Source: Tannerellaceae bacterium
GTDB lineage: Bacteria > Bacteroidota > Bacteroidia > Bacteroidales > Tannerellaceae
Length of the DNA: 64,000 nucleotides
Direction: 5' to 3'
Assembly: GCA_031255855.1 (NCBI GenBank)
Contig: JAIRRS010000163.1
Coordinates: forward strand, 1 to 64,000
Below are positions 44,169 to 53,695 of the stretch, one piece after another (the stretch's first letter is position 1; each line of letters begins with the position of its first letter). The position numbers and the translations under genes were made by a program. Under the pieces are notes generated by a model that was given only the letters and a program-made list of their open reading frames with translations, made no database searches and had not been told where the DNA came from.

Positions 44169-46538
44169 CTAGTCTGTTTTTACGCATTCCGCAGGATTTT
44201 CTGTTGCTGCGCGGTAGCAATTAACGACAACGGCAGTCAGGATGACAAACAAAACAACCAGCCCGCAACTAATAAACAAATACACCGTCAGCTCAGCTTT
44301 GTCGGCAAACTTTTCGAGCCATGATTTAGATACGATATAAGCCATACAACATCCCAACACAATAGCCGGTAAAGCTATCCGGTTTATGTCATTAAGGAAA
44401 AGGCGTTCAATATCAAATATCGTTGCGCCGTTTACTTTGCGGATAGCGGTCTCTTTCTTCCGGCGGTTCATCTCGTCGTTCGTATACCCCAACAAACCGA
44501 TAAGGCAAATAATCAGCGTCGCCATGCCGGCAATCATCACCGAATTGCGCAACTTTCTCGAATCCTGGTATTTATTTACCATCTCCCCCGAATAAGAATA
44601 CACAACAACATCTTTGTTCGGCATCACTTCCGCCAGTAAATTTTCCACTTGCTTGATAGCCTCAGGCGTCTCTTCATGAAACTTTATCAATAATTTGCTC
44701 GACGGCTTATCCGAATAAAACATAATCGACGGGCGCGTATCATGATTACCGATAATTTTTAAGCGCACATCTTCATATACGCCGCGGATAGTAAACGGCT
44801 CCCTGTTGTGGCTATGTTCGGTGATAAGGATACTTTTCCCCACCACACCATCCTCCCAATTCGTGTACGGGAGTATTTTATCTATAAAACTACGGCTCAC
44901 CAACACTTCTCTCGACGAAGATACATCTTCGGTAAACGACTGTCCTTCGATAAGGGAAATACCCATAATCTTCAGGTAATCATTATCTACATTATACAAA
45001 TCGGCAACATTGAACAACTCCCTGTCGTCGTTGGGTAAATAAATATTATTGCCGGACGCAGGATCGAAAAACAATTGATCGCAACTTGTTACGTCGGCCA
45101 CATTCGGCAAACGCCTCACCTCGTCCAAAGCCTTTTGACGCAGCTCCACGTCCACACCCGAAAGGCTGGCATAGGCAAGATTATCGTAATTATACCCCGG
45201 ATCATCATTCAGCATAAATTGATATTGCCGGCCGACAACTACCAATAATACAACAAAGAAACCCGCGGCCGCAAACTGGATAGACAACAACGCCAGTTTC
45301 CAATACCGCCTGCTCTCGGTAAAATTGCGGAACGCAACCGCGATGGGCACGCGAGCATACAGATACCCCGGCAAAAGGGCTGCCGTAAAAAGCACAAACA
45401 CACAAACGCCCAAAAGCAACAAAACGCTCCTGACAGTAAACAAATCGCCCAGTGTTGTCTCCAACAAAGAGAGAATCGTCCCCCTGAAAAAGAAAATCAA
45501 TAAACCCGCAAATATAAGGGATACGGCAAGGTCGATAAACGTTTCGGAAAACATCCTGGAGTAGATATTACCGGTCGACGCCCCATAGCATTTGTTTACC
45601 ACCATCTCCCTCGAACGGCCCACCAGCGAAGAAATAACAATCAACACATAATTCATAACAGCCACGAAGAGCATCGCCATCGCCAGGATAAAGAATATCA
45701 ACGTCATCCGTCGCGTCTCTTCATTCCCCGTGTGTATTTCAGACAAGAGGCCGAAATCCCAGCCAACACTAAACCCCGACTTTTCCATCTCTTCCAACGG
45801 CATATATTTCCCTTTCATTTGCTCAAGGCCAGGCTGCAACGAATGCGGTTGAACGCCGGGATACAATTTTACATACGACAAATAACGGTCGTTCCCCAGC
45901 CAGTTTAAGCTCCCGTCATACGTATAGTTGCCAATCGAAACCATAGAAAGCACAACATCATAGTCGAGATGGGAATTACGAGGAATATCTTCAAACACAC
46001 CCCCCACGGTAATCATTCTGCCCGGGCGGCTGTCAAGGTCAAACGTTTTCCCCACAGCCTCCCGGATACCCCCCATCTTTTCAGCTATTTCACGCGATAT
46101 CATAGCATACATCGGACGCGACAACACATCCTTCGGATCGCCCGTCAGTATAGGGCGGGAAAATACATCAAACAGGCACGTATCTCCCAATATCACGCGC
46201 CCGAAGTATTTCTGCTTCTCCGGTGTTACCAAAGCAGTCACCGCCAGCCACGTATACCGTGTAGCCACTTCAATTTCAGGAAGTTCGGCTTTCATCCCCA
46301 CCACAATGCCACCCGGCGTTTGCGGGAAAGCCTTATGGCCGTCGGTAGAAGAATAGTTGGAAATAACCTGGTATATCCTCTCTTTATCGGGAAAAAAATC
46401 ATTATACGATTGCTCGAAATAAACCTTGGCAATCAACACCAACCCAAGCGCCAGTCCCACGCTCAGCGACAAAATCTTTATCAAATTGTTCTTGTTTTTC
46501 TTGAAAGAAGAACGGAATAATATTTTTAACAAGTTCAT
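44169..46538 (-). CDS. MacB/FtsX-type ABC transporter permease
   Basis: A 789-residue inner membrane protein with two MacB_PCD/FtsX units: membrane helices at about 20-40, 285-310, 335-355, 380-400, 425-445, 675-695, 725-745 and 755-780, with large periplasmic domains at about 45-280 and 450-670. Motifs include DKERIYQVISNYSS, VGRSREMVVNKCYGAS and RRKKETAIRKVNGAT, typical of Bacteroidetes FtsX-like permeases. It is the third gene of tolC-hlyD-permease, 32 bases after hlyD. No ATPase is present nearby, which is unusual for this class. Confidence 0.9.
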   Translation of the reverse strand: MNLLKILFRSSFKKNKNNLIKILSLSVGLALGLVLIAKVYFEQSYNDFFPDKERIYQVISNYSSTDGHKAFPQTPGGIVVGMKAELPEIEVATRYTWLAVTALVTPEKQKYFGRVILGDTCLFDVFSRPILTGDPKDVLSRPMYAMISREIAEKMGGIREAVGKTFDLDSRPGRMITVGGVFEDIPRNSHLDYDVVLSMVSIGNYTYDGSLNWLGNDRYLSYVKLYPGVQPHSLQPGLEQMKGKYMPLEEMEKSGFSVGWDFGLLSEIHTGNEETRRMTLIFFILAMAMLFVAVMNYVLIVISSLVGRSREMVVNKCYGASTGNIYSRMFSETFIDLAVSLIFAGLLIFFFRGTILSLLETTLGDLFTVRSVLLLLGVCVFVLFTAALLPGYLYARVPIAVAFRNFTESRRYWKLALLSIQFAAAGFFVVLLVVVGRQYQFMLNDDPGYNYDNLAYASLSGVDVELRQKALDEVRRLPNVADVTSCDQLFFDPASGNNIYLPNDDRELFNVADLYNVDNDYLKIMGISLIEGQSFTEDVSSSREVLVSRSFIDKILPYTNWEDGVVGKSILITEHSHNREPFTIRGVYEDVRLKIIGNHDTRPSIMFYSDKPSSKLLIKFHEETPEAIKQVENLLAEVMPNKDVVVYSYSGEMVNKYQDSRKLRNSVMIAGMATLIICLIGLLGYTNDEMNRRKKETAIRKVNGATIFDIERLFLNDINRIALPAIVLGCCMAYIVSKSWLEKFADKAELTVYLFISCGLVVLFVILTAVVVNCYRAATENPAECVKTD

Positions 46539-46570
46539 AATAAATTATAATTTAATGAATAACTTACCGC

Positions 46571-47821
46571 CTATTCAAGAATAAGCACTTGATTATCTTT
46601 ATAGCTTTCATAACTCGAAACAATCACCTTTTCACCCGCCTCCAGGCCCTCCAATACCTCATAATATTGTGGATTTTGGCGTCCGATGCGGACGCTGCGG
46701 CGATAAGCCCTCTTACCACTTGCGTCGAGAACAAATATCCAGCTCCCTCCCGTACTCTGGAAAAATGTCCCTTTCGGGATAAGGATAGCCTCCGCAGGCT
46801 GCCCCAATTCCAGGTTAATATAATACGTCTGTCCGCTACGGATATTCCCGGGACGTTCGCCGGTAAAAACAAATTCAGTGCGGAATTTCCCCTCGCGCAC
46901 TTCAGGAAACACCTTGCGGACAGTCAGGCCGAAACTCGTCCCCTGCCGTTCGAAAGCTGCGCTCAAACCCGGACGCACCCGGTCGATATAATGCTCGTCA
47001 ATAAGAGACTCTATTTTATAGTCCGACAAATCGTTCACCTGCCCAATCTTTTGGCCGGCCGAAATATTTTGTCCCAGCACAACATCCAGCAACCCCAGTT
47101 CACCATCTATCTGCGAACGCACCGTAAGATTCTCTTTCCGTTGGCGTACCAGCCTGAGATTCTCCATCATGCTCGACAAGCCATCCTCCATCTGATCCAC
47201 CTGAACCGAGCGGTAAATAGAATCCTGTCTAATCCGTTCGGATATCAGGTTAAATTTCTTCATCGCCAGGTCGTAACTCTCCTGCGCTTTCAGAAACTCT
47301 TCTTTCGCGATAAGGCGCTCATCATACAGCTTCTTGTTCTGGTCGAAAGCGCGCCTCGTCTGAGTAATGTCCAGTTCCAGTTGGAGCTTCTCATTTTCAT
47401 TGGAAAGCTTTTGTTGCTGAAGCTGTATTTGCGTCTGTCGCAAAATATTGGTCTGCTCCGTTAAATGAGCTTCGGAAGTAAGGATAGACAAATCCAGTTG
47501 AGGGTTGGAAAGGCGTATGATAGCATCGCCTCTTTTCACCTGCGCACCCTCTTCCACTACCTTTTCTTCCACAATCCCCCCCTCAAGCGAACTGAGCTGC
47601 ACCACCGTGATAGGCTGCACCTGTCCGTCGAAGCGGGCAAAATCGTGAAACAAATCCTGTTTAGCTGTACCAATACTGACTCCGCGGACATCTATCCGCA
47701 AAGTGGAAGAATGGTCGCCAAATACAATCCAGCCAAGCAACAGGAAGAAAAATGCTCCTCCCGCGATGTAAGGAATATGCTTCCTCCTGATTCCTTTCTT
47801 TTTTTCTAACTTGATATCCAT
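46571..47821 (-). CDS. HlyD/RND-type periplasmic adaptor
   Basis: A 416-residue membrane-fusion protein. One N-terminal membrane helix (residues about 19-37) is followed by a lipoyl-like half (GGIVEEKVVEEGAQVKRGDAI), a long coiled coil at about 110-240 (NILRQTQIQLQQQKLSNENE), the second lipoyl half (DGELGLLDVVLGQNISAGQ) and a beta barrel with an IPKGTFFQ-type C-terminal domain. It bridges the inner membrane permease to TolC. It lies 11 bases after tolC in the same operon. Confidence 0.92.
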   Translation of the reverse strand: MDIKLEKKKGIRRKHIPYIAGGAFFFLLLGWIVFGDHSSTLRIDVRGVSIGTAKQDLFHDFARFDGQVQPITVVQLSSLEGGIVEEKVVEEGAQVKRGDAIIRLSNPQLDLSILTSEAHLTEQTNILRQTQIQLQQQKLSNENEKLQLELDITQTRRAFDQNKKLYDERLIAKEEFLKAQESYDLAMKKFNLISERIRQDSIYRSVQVDQMEDGLSSMMENLRLVRQRKENLTVRSQIDGELGLLDVVLGQNISAGQKIGQVNDLSDYKIESLIDEHYIDRVRPGLSAAFERQGTSFGLTVRKVFPEVREGKFRTEFVFTGERPGNIRSGQTYYINLELGQPAEAILIPKGTFFQSTGGSWIFVLDASGKRAYRRSVRIGRQNPQYYEVLEGLEAGEKVIVSSYESYKDNQVLILE

Positions 47822-47832
47822 TGTTCTTTTTT

Positions 47833-49188
47833 TTAATGATTAACGGTTGGTGAGTTGTCAATGATAAGCGGTTTCCCTTTATAGTAGTCAACCTCTTTGC
47901 ACTTGAGGAGATACATCAGTTTGCGCTGCAACAGGTTGGCCTTTGATTCAATGAGCGTATTTGCGCTGGTTTGCAAATCAATAGGACTCATGATACCCTC
48001 TTCAAATTTACGAAGTGTTACCTGGTAAGCAAGCTCGTCCGATTTCAATTTCTTCTCCATCTGGATACTTTCCCTGGCATACCCTCTGCGGTCGAGAATT
48101 GATTGCTCAATAGCTGTTTGCAATTGCCTCACAACCTCTGTTTGTTGTTCCTGTGCAATCCGCACGTTGTTCCGCGCCCTTCGCACATCCGTTATTCGGG
48201 TCAAACCATCGAAAAGGGGAAAACGGATATTGAAATTAATATACTCCCCCCGGTTGTTCCTGAACTGATCCCTAAACGCGACAGGAGACGTTTCCGACTT
48301 AAGGTTTTTAAAATAACTGGTATTAATACCGGCAGAAAAAGAAATACTTGGAAACAATTTCCCCTTCTGGATTAAAAGGTTCAGCCTGGAAGCCTGCAAC
48401 TGGAAGCCTGCTTGCAAAACAGCAGGATTATTCTCCCGCGCAGACGAAAATATATCCCCACTGGATTCATCCCCGAAAAAATAGTCTGTCACAAGCGCCG
48501 TTGTATCAATCGCCAATACCCGGTCATAAGGAAAATTCATAAGCTCTTTCAACTTCAGCAAAGCCGTGTTCAGCAAATTTTGCTGCCGCGTAAGGTTATA
48601 CTCATCGCCCGCCGCCTGCGCCTCAATCTGCGCAACATCAGCCCTGCCCTTCACGCCAAGCTCCTCTTCCCGTTTCGTCTTATACAATATACGGTTGCTC
48701 TCTTCCTGTTTTTCAGCCGCGAAGCGAACCGTTCCCTGGTAATAAGCCACATCTACATAAGCCACCAGAACATTCAGCGCCAAATCATCCTTCTCCTTCT
48801 GCACATCATTCATCCCCATCTGGCGGTTTGATTTAGCCAGTCGCCACTGGTTTATCAGTTGCCCCCCGTTGAAAACAGGAATAGAAGTATACCCCTCGTA
48901 ATAATTATTAAAAGTAGTCGTATTGACATACGTATTCGTTTCAGGGTCGATAGCGCGCCCATAGTTATATTGCGCAGTCGTGCGCGTCTCCAAAGAAGGA
49001 AAAAATGAAGCGACGGAAGAAATATATTCCGCCCTGTACGTATCAGCCGTATAAACCTGCCTTTTAACCGCCGGGCTATTGTCAACAGCATACCGCATAC
49101 ACTCCTCCATCGTCCAACACCTCTCCTGGGCATTGCCGGCAAAGGTCATTTCCAGGAATAATGCAACATATAAATATATCCTTTTCAT
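47833..49188 (-). CDS. TolC-family outer membrane efflux protein
   Basis: A 451-residue outer membrane channel. The signal peptide is residues 1-20. Two OEP repeats at about 25-230 and 250-445 form the helical barrel; MEECMRYAVDNSPAVKRQVY and TAQYNYGRAIDPETNTYVN are typical starts in Bacteroidetes TolC. The last residues are LKCKEVDYYKGKPL. It is the first gene of the operon and is preceded by a near-consensus sigma-54 promoter. Confidence 0.92.
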   Translation of the reverse strand: MKRIYLYVALFLEMTFAGNAQERCWTMEECMRYAVDNSPAVKRQVYTADTYRAEYISSVASFFPSLETRTTAQYNYGRAIDPETNTYVNTTTFNNYYEGYTSIPVFNGGQLINQWRLAKSNRQMGMNDVQKEKDDLALNVLVAYVDVAYYQGTVRFAAEKQEESNRILYKTKREEELGVKGRADVAQIEAQAAGDEYNLTRQQNLLNTALLKLKELMNFPYDRVLAIDTTALVTDYFFGDESSGDIFSSARENNPAVLQAGFQLQASRLNLLIQKGKLFPSISFSAGINTSYFKNLKSETSPVAFRDQFRNNRGEYINFNIRFPLFDGLTRITDVRRARNNVRIAQEQQTEVVRQLQTAIEQSILDRRGYARESIQMEKKLKSDELAYQVTLRKFEEGIMSPIDLQTSANTLIESKANLLQRKLMYLLKCKEVDYYKGKPLIIDNSPTVNH

Positions 49189-49216
49189 TGTTCAATTGTA
49201 TTTCTTTCAATGAATC

Positions 49217-49232
49217 AGCAAAGGATGTGCCA
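49217..49232 (-). promoter_or_regulatory. Sigma-54 promoter of tolC-hlyD-permease
   Basis: On the minus strand TGGCAC-ATCCT-TTGCT matches the -24/-12 consensus TGGCAC-N5-TTGCW exactly. The expected transcript start is near 49206, 18 bases before tolC. Confidence 0.85.
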
Positions 49233-49285
49233 AAGAGCACAATAAGTTGTATTTCAGCAATATATAAAATAGGTTGATTCTACGC

Positions 49286-49306
49286 ACTGTCAAATAATTA
49301 GACAGT
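49286..49306. promoter_or_regulatory. Candidate enhancer site for the sigma-54 activator
   Basis: ACTGTC and GACAGT form a perfect inverted repeat with a nine-base spacer, centred about 64 bases upstream of the -24 element. A further TGACAC half site is at 49321-49326. Binding by the NtrC-type regulator at 50896 is inferred from position. Confidence 0.55.
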
Positions 49307-49335
49307 CATGTAAAAGATTTTGACACTGAAATTTT

Positions 49336-49423
49336 GATCTGGATGAAACAGGGAAAACATCCCAATGATTTTTGGAGATCATCCCAATGAAACCGGAAAA
49401 ATATCCAGATGAATTTTCCACCT
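49336..49423. repeat. 22-base-period tandem array C (4 units)
   Basis: Units start at 49336, 49358, 49380 and 49402. The cores are CTGGATGAA, CATCCCAATGAT, CATCCCAATGAA and ATCCAGATGAA. Same period and cores as arrays A and B. It lies in the 323-base gap between tolC and the Dcu gene, between the enhancer site and the dcu promoter. Confidence 0.8.
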
Positions 49424-49466
49424 GACTATCATGCCTACATAAACCTGAATATAGCATCAAAAATTA

Positions 49467-49474
49467 TACCTTTG
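49467..49474 (+). promoter_or_regulatory. -7 box TACCTTTG of the Dcu transporter gene
   Basis: Full TAnnTTTG match 38 bases before the ATG. Confidence 0.55.
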
Positions 49475-49511
49475 TTGTTGATTTGTCTTTTTTATCATAT
49501 TGTAATATTTT

Positions 49512-50831
49512 ATGCTGATACAGTTGGCTTTTGTTTTGGTTGCTATCATCGTGGGAGCCCGTTTGGGGGGTATTGGGCTGGGTGTACTTGGCGGGATGGG
49601 ATTGGCGGTATTGACGTTTGGTTTTGGGCTTGAGCCTACTTCGCCGCCTATTGATGTGATGCTTATGATTGTGGCTGTCATCGCGGCGGCGGGCTGTATG
49701 CAAGCAGCCGGCGGGCTGGATTTGATGGTGAAAGCGGCCGAGAAACTGCTTCGCAAGAACCCGCAAAAAATCACGCTTTTAAGCCCGTTAGTGACTTATT
49801 TTTTCACTTTTATTGCCGGAACCGGGCATGTGGCGTATTCGGTTTTGCCGGTTATCTCGGAAGTGGCTACGGAAACGAAGATACGGCCCGAACGCCCTTT
49901 GGGGATAGCGGTTATCGCTTCGCAGCAGGCTATTACTGCCAGTCCGATTTCGGCGGCCACGGTGGCGCTGCTTAGTATGCTGGGAGATAAGGGGTTTAAT
50001 ATCACGCTGATAGATATATTGATGATTTCCATACCTTCCACATTAGCAGGGGTATTGGCGGGGGCGCTGTATTCGATGCGCGTGGGGAAAGAACTGGCAG
50101 ACGACCCTGAATACATACGCCGCCTGGCTTCGGGTGAGTTTGACAATACACGCCGGGAGACGACGGATGTGGAGAATAAGCGCCCGGCTATGCTTTCGAT
50201 TATTATTTTTGTTATGGCTACGGTGGGGATTATTTTATTCGGTTCGATAGAATCGCTCCGGCCTGTTTTTATGACTGACGGCGGAGAGGCTCCGCTTAAT
50301 ATGGCTTATATTATTGAAATACTGATGCTTTCGGCAGCGGCATTTATTTTGTTGCTTACCAAAACCGATGGGTTGAAGGCCACGCAGGGGTCTGTATTCC
50401 TGGCGGGCATGCAGGCGGTTGTCGCTATTTTTGGTATTGCTTGGATGGGAGATACTTTTATCGCGGGGAATATGGCTGAATTGAAGGGTTCGATTGAGCA
50501 TTTTGTGACCGAAATGCCCTGGTTGTTTGGGTTGGCTTTATTCTTTATGTCTATTTTGCTGTTCAGCCAGGCGGCTACCGTAAGGGCGTTGCTTCCTTTG
50601 GGGATTGCTTTGGGGATTTCCCCTTATACGTTGATAGCCCTTTTCCCGGCTGTGAATGGATATTTTTTCATTCCTAACTACCCGACAATTGTGGCGGCTA
50701 TAAATTTCGACCGGACGGGCACGACGCGTATCGGCAAATATATCCTGAACCATTCGTTTATGGTTCCCGGTTTGATTGCGACCATTACATCTGTTTCGCT
50801 CGGATTGCTACTGGCGCGGCTGGTTTGGTAG
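49512..50831 (+). CDS. Dcu-family anaerobic C4-dicarboxylate transporter
   Basis: A 439-residue inner membrane carrier of the DcuA/DcuB family, which exchanges fumarate, succinate, malate and aspartate in anaerobes. It has about ten to twelve hydrophobic segments. Family motifs include GARLGGIGLGVLGGMGLAVL, GHVAYSVLPVISEVA and SQQAITASPISAATVALLS, with a pore-like GYFFIPNYPT near residue 385. DcuA versus DcuB cannot be told from sequence alone. It fits a succinate-producing Bacteroidales metabolism. Confidence 0.94.
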   Translation: MLIQLAFVLVAIIVGARLGGIGLGVLGGMGLAVLTFGFGLEPTSPPIDVMLMIVAVIAAAGCMQAAGGLDLMVKAAEKLLRKNPQKITLLSPLVTYFFTFIAGTGHVAYSVLPVISEVATETKIRPERPLGIAVIASQQAITASPISAATVALLSMLGDKGFNITLIDILMISIPSTLAGVLAGALYSMRVGKELADDPEYIRRLASGEFDNTRRETTDVENKRPAMLSIIIFVMATVGIILFGSIESLRPVFMTDGGEAPLNMAYIIEILMLSAAAFILLLTKTDGLKATQGSVFLAGMQAVVAIFGIAWMGDTFIAGNMAELKGSIEHFVTEMPWLFGLALFFMSILLFSQAATVRALLPLGIALGISPYTLIALFPAVNGYFFIPNYPTIVAAINFDRTGTTRIGKYILNHSFMVPGLIATITSVSLGLLLARLVW

Positions 50832-50859
50832 GCCTTTCGGGATGTTTTTTGCACAAAAA

Positions 50860-50891
50860 TTGCCCCCAATCAGTAATTTAGCTTATTTTTG
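50860..50891 (+). promoter_or_regulatory. Promoter of the NtrC-type regulator, near-leaderless
   Basis: TTG (50860-50862), 21 bases, TATTTTTG (50884-50891): good spacing and a good -7 box. It ends only four bases before the ATG, so the mRNA would have almost no leader. Confidence 0.55.
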
Positions 50892-50895
50892 TGAT

Positions 50896-52260
50896 ATGAA
50901 AAATCACCGGGTAAAAAGAGGGACAATCTTAGTTGTTGACGATAGCAAACCTATACTCGCGGCATTGCGGATATTGCTGGAAGCTTATTTTGAAAAAGTT
51001 ATCACATTGGCGTCTCCCAACCAGATTCTTGCTACGTTGCGGGAAGAGAATATAAATGTTGTTTTATTGGACATGAACTTTTCGACCGGAATCAATACCG
51101 GAAACGAAGGATTGTTTTGGCTGTCGGAGATTAAAAAGGCCAAAGCTTCGATGCAGGTGGTTCTTTTTACAGCTTATGCCGATATAGATCTGGCTGTCCG
51201 CGGAATAAAAGAAGGGGCTACGGACTTTATCGTGAAACCTTGGGATAATAACAAACTGATTGAAACGCTGCAAAATGCTTATGAACTGAGCCTTTCCCGG
51301 AAGAAAGGGGACGCCTGGCCGACTTTCCGGCAGGTGGTGTCGAGAGAAAGCGGTATGTTCTGGGGCGAGAGCCATGTGATGCAACAGTTGCGTTTGCTGA
51401 TAGAAAAAGTTGCCATAACGGATGCCAATATCCTGATAACCGGCGAGAATGGTACTGGTAAAGAGATGTTGGCCAGGGAAATCCATTTATTATCGAACAG
51501 GAAGAAAGGAGCGATGGTGGCGGTTGACATGGGCGCTATTACGGAAACGCTTTTCGAAAGTGAACTATTTGGCCATGTAAAGGGTGCGTTTACCGACGCG
51601 CGCGCGGATCGGCCGGGTAAATTTGAAGCGGCGAACAACGGAACCCTTTTCCTCGACGAAATAGGCAATTTGCCGTATCACTTGCAGGCAAAACTCCTGA
51701 CGGCTTTGCAAAACCGGAGTATTGTAAGGGTGGGAAGCAATATGCCTGTACCTGTTGATATCCGCCTGATATCGGCTACCAACCGCGAACTACGGGATAT
51801 GGTGGACAAGGATCAATTCAGGGAAGATTTATTATATCGTATCAACACGATCCATGTTGAGATTCCTCCTTTACGCGAACGTCCGGAAGATATAGTATCG
51901 CTTACGGAAATTTTCCTTGCCAAATATGCCAACATATATGGGAAGCCAACCTTAGTTTTAACCAATCATGCGAAAGAAAAACTGAAAGCACAGCCTTGGT
52001 GTGGCAATATCCGCGAATTGCAACACACGGTAGAAAAAGCTGTTATCATTAGCGACGGCCATACATTGGATGTTGGGGATTTTGATTTCCCGAAGAAAAA
52101 AGAAGCTCCGGGAAAGGAGGCTACTACGCTGGAAGAAATGGAATACCAGATGATAAAGAGCGCCCTTGATAAGTACGATGGCAACCTTTCGCTTGTTGCT
52201 AACCAATTGGGTATCTCGCGACAGACATTATATAATAAAATCAAACGCTACAATTTGTAA
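50896..52260 (+). CDS. NtrC-type sigma-54-dependent response regulator
   Basis: A 454-residue regulator. The receiver domain (about 10-125) has acidic VVDDS, the phospho-Asp in VVLLDMNFSTG and Lys in VKPWD. The AAA+ domain (about 150-385) has Walker A GENGTGKE, the sigma-54 contact loop as GAFTDA, Walker B FLDEIG and the R finger region REDLLYRINTI. GAFTDA in place of GAFTGA is common in this phylum. The Fis-type helix-turn-helix is at the end (VANQLGISRQTLYNKIKRY). An in-frame extension upstream overlaps the Dcu gene and is unlikely. It is coupled to its kinase by TAATG. Confidence 0.94.
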   Translation: MKNHRVKRGTILVVDDSKPILAALRILLEAYFEKVITLASPNQILATLREENINVVLLDMNFSTGINTGNEGLFWLSEIKKAKASMQVVLFTAYADIDLAVRGIKEGATDFIVKPWDNNKLIETLQNAYELSLSRKKGDAWPTFRQVVSRESGMFWGESHVMQQLRLLIEKVAITDANILITGENGTGKEMLAREIHLLSNRKKGAMVAVDMGAITETLFESELFGHVKGAFTDARADRPGKFEAANNGTLFLDEIGNLPYHLQAKLLTALQNRSIVRVGSNMPVPVDIRLISATNRELRDMVDKDQFREDLLYRINTIHVEIPPLRERPEDIVSLTEIFLAKYANIYGKPTLVLTNHAKEKLKAQPWCGNIRELQHTVEKAVIISDGHTLDVGDFDFPKKKEAPGKEATTLEEMEYQMIKSALDKYDGNLSLVANQLGISRQTLYNKIKRYNL

Positions 52261-53576
52261 TGCTAAAGAGATTCTTTGATAGTCTTACGTTCCGGCTCTT
52301 TTTTTTATTGGTAGCCACGGTAGCGGCTACTTATTTCGCATTGAATGAGATATGGGAGTGGTTGAGTATTACTGCTTTAGCCTGTTTCTTTGCTTTGCAA
52401 TTGATAAGGAGACTGTATAAACGGAATGCGAAGAAGATAGCTTTTATGTTTGATGCCATCGACAATGCCGACTATGCTTTCAAATATGCCACCAGCGGAT
52501 CGTTTTCGAACGACAAGTTGGTGAATAATTCGTTGAATCGCATCACCAAGATACTTTTCCAGGCCAAGGCAGATGCCGTACAGAAGGAAAAATATTATGA
52601 GTTGATAATGGACAGCATTACTACCGGCATTATTGTAATCGACGATAACGGTTATATTTACCAGAGCAATAACGAGGCGTTGCGGTTGCTGGGGCTTTCC
52701 ATTTTTACCCATGCAAAACAACTGCGGCGTATCGATGAAAAGCTCGAAAACATTCTGATGAATATCCAACCGGGCGACAAACAGCAAATAACTTTCACCA
52801 ACGAGCGCGGGGTTGTGCACCTTTCTATCCGGGTTTCGGAAATGACTTTGCGGGAAAAACATGTCAGAATCATGGCTATCAACGATATCAACAGTGAACT
52901 TGATGATAAGGAAATTGACTCGTGGATACGCCTTACAAGGGTATTGACGCATGAAATCATGAATTCCATTACGCCTATTACATCATTGAGTGACACCTTG
53001 ATTTCTATCCACGGTGATGCCAATACGGAAATACGGAACGGACTGGAGGTAATCAGTACCACCGGGAAAAGCCTGATTTCTTTCGTCGAGTCGTATAGGA
53101 AATTCACGCATATACCCGAACCGCACCCATCTTTGTTTTATGTAAAGAAATTTGCCAAACGGATGGTGCAACTGGCTACCCATCACAACAATTTCCCGAA
53201 TATAAAGGTTATTATGAGTGTAGAACCTGATGATTTGATTGTATATGCTGATGAAAACCTGATTAGCCAAGTAGTGTTGAACTTATTGAAGAATGCTATG
53301 CAAGCAATAGGGCACGAACAACCCGACGGCCTGATAGAAGTAAAAGCCTGCTGCAACGAAGAGGAAACCGTATTTATTGAAGTGAGCAATAATGGTCCGG
53401 CTATACCTCTTGAGGAGGCAGAACATATTTTTATACCGTTTTTTACAACCAAAGAGAGAGGAAGTGGTATCGGATTATCTATCTCAAGGCAAATTATGCG
53501 GCTGTCGGGAGGTAGTATCACGTTGAAAAGTAATCCGGCTATCCAACAAACGACATTTACGCTGACATTTCCCTGA
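52260..53576 (+). CDS. Sensor histidine kinase, partner of the NtrC-type regulator
   Basis: A 438-residue membrane-anchored kinase. Two membrane helices at about 10-28 and 33-50 leave almost no periplasmic loop, so the signal is probably sensed in the membrane or cytoplasm. A PAS-like domain is at about 115-215 (MDSITTGIIVIDDNGYIYQSNNEALRLLG). The phospho-His is in THEIMNSITPI (about 236), with HATPase_c motifs in VLNLLKNAMQAI and GSGIGLSISRQIMRLSGG. It overlaps the regulator gene stop by one base. Confidence 0.94.
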   Translation: MLKRFFDSLTFRLFFLLVATVAATYFALNEIWEWLSITALACFFALQLIRRLYKRNAKKIAFMFDAIDNADYAFKYATSGSFSNDKLVNNSLNRITKILFQAKADAVQKEKYYELIMDSITTGIIVIDDNGYIYQSNNEALRLLGLSIFTHAKQLRRIDEKLENILMNIQPGDKQQITFTNERGVVHLSIRVSEMTLREKHVRIMAINDINSELDDKEIDSWIRLTRVLTHEIMNSITPITSLSDTLISIHGDANTEIRNGLEVISTTGKSLISFVESYRKFTHIPEPHPSLFYVKKFAKRMVQLATHHNNFPNIKVIMSVEPDDLIVYADENLISQVVLNLLKNAMQAIGHEQPDGLIEVKACCNEEETVFIEVSNNGPAIPLEEAEHIFIPFFTTKERGSGIGLSISRQIMRLSGGSITLKSNPAIQQTTFTLTFP

Positions 53577-53667
53577 TTCTTGGTTTTTATCGAACGAAAT
53601 TTCGTGTAAAACAAATGTTGCAGCCATGTTTAACTGCCTTCTTGGCTTTAGTTAACAATAAATATAG

Positions 53668-53675
53668 TATGTTTG
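53668..53675 (+). promoter_or_regulatory. -7 box TATGTTTG of the NlpC/P60 gene
   Basis: Full TAnnTTTG match 21 bases before the ATG; a TTG lies 23 bases upstream. Confidence 0.55.
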
Positions 53676-53695
53676 TTTAAAAATAATCTGCACGA

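Noticed and set aside
46589..47464. A 291-codon plus-strand frame opposite the HlyD adaptor gene.
   Set aside because: No domain or signal is seen, and the adaptor on the other strand is clear in motifs and operon context.
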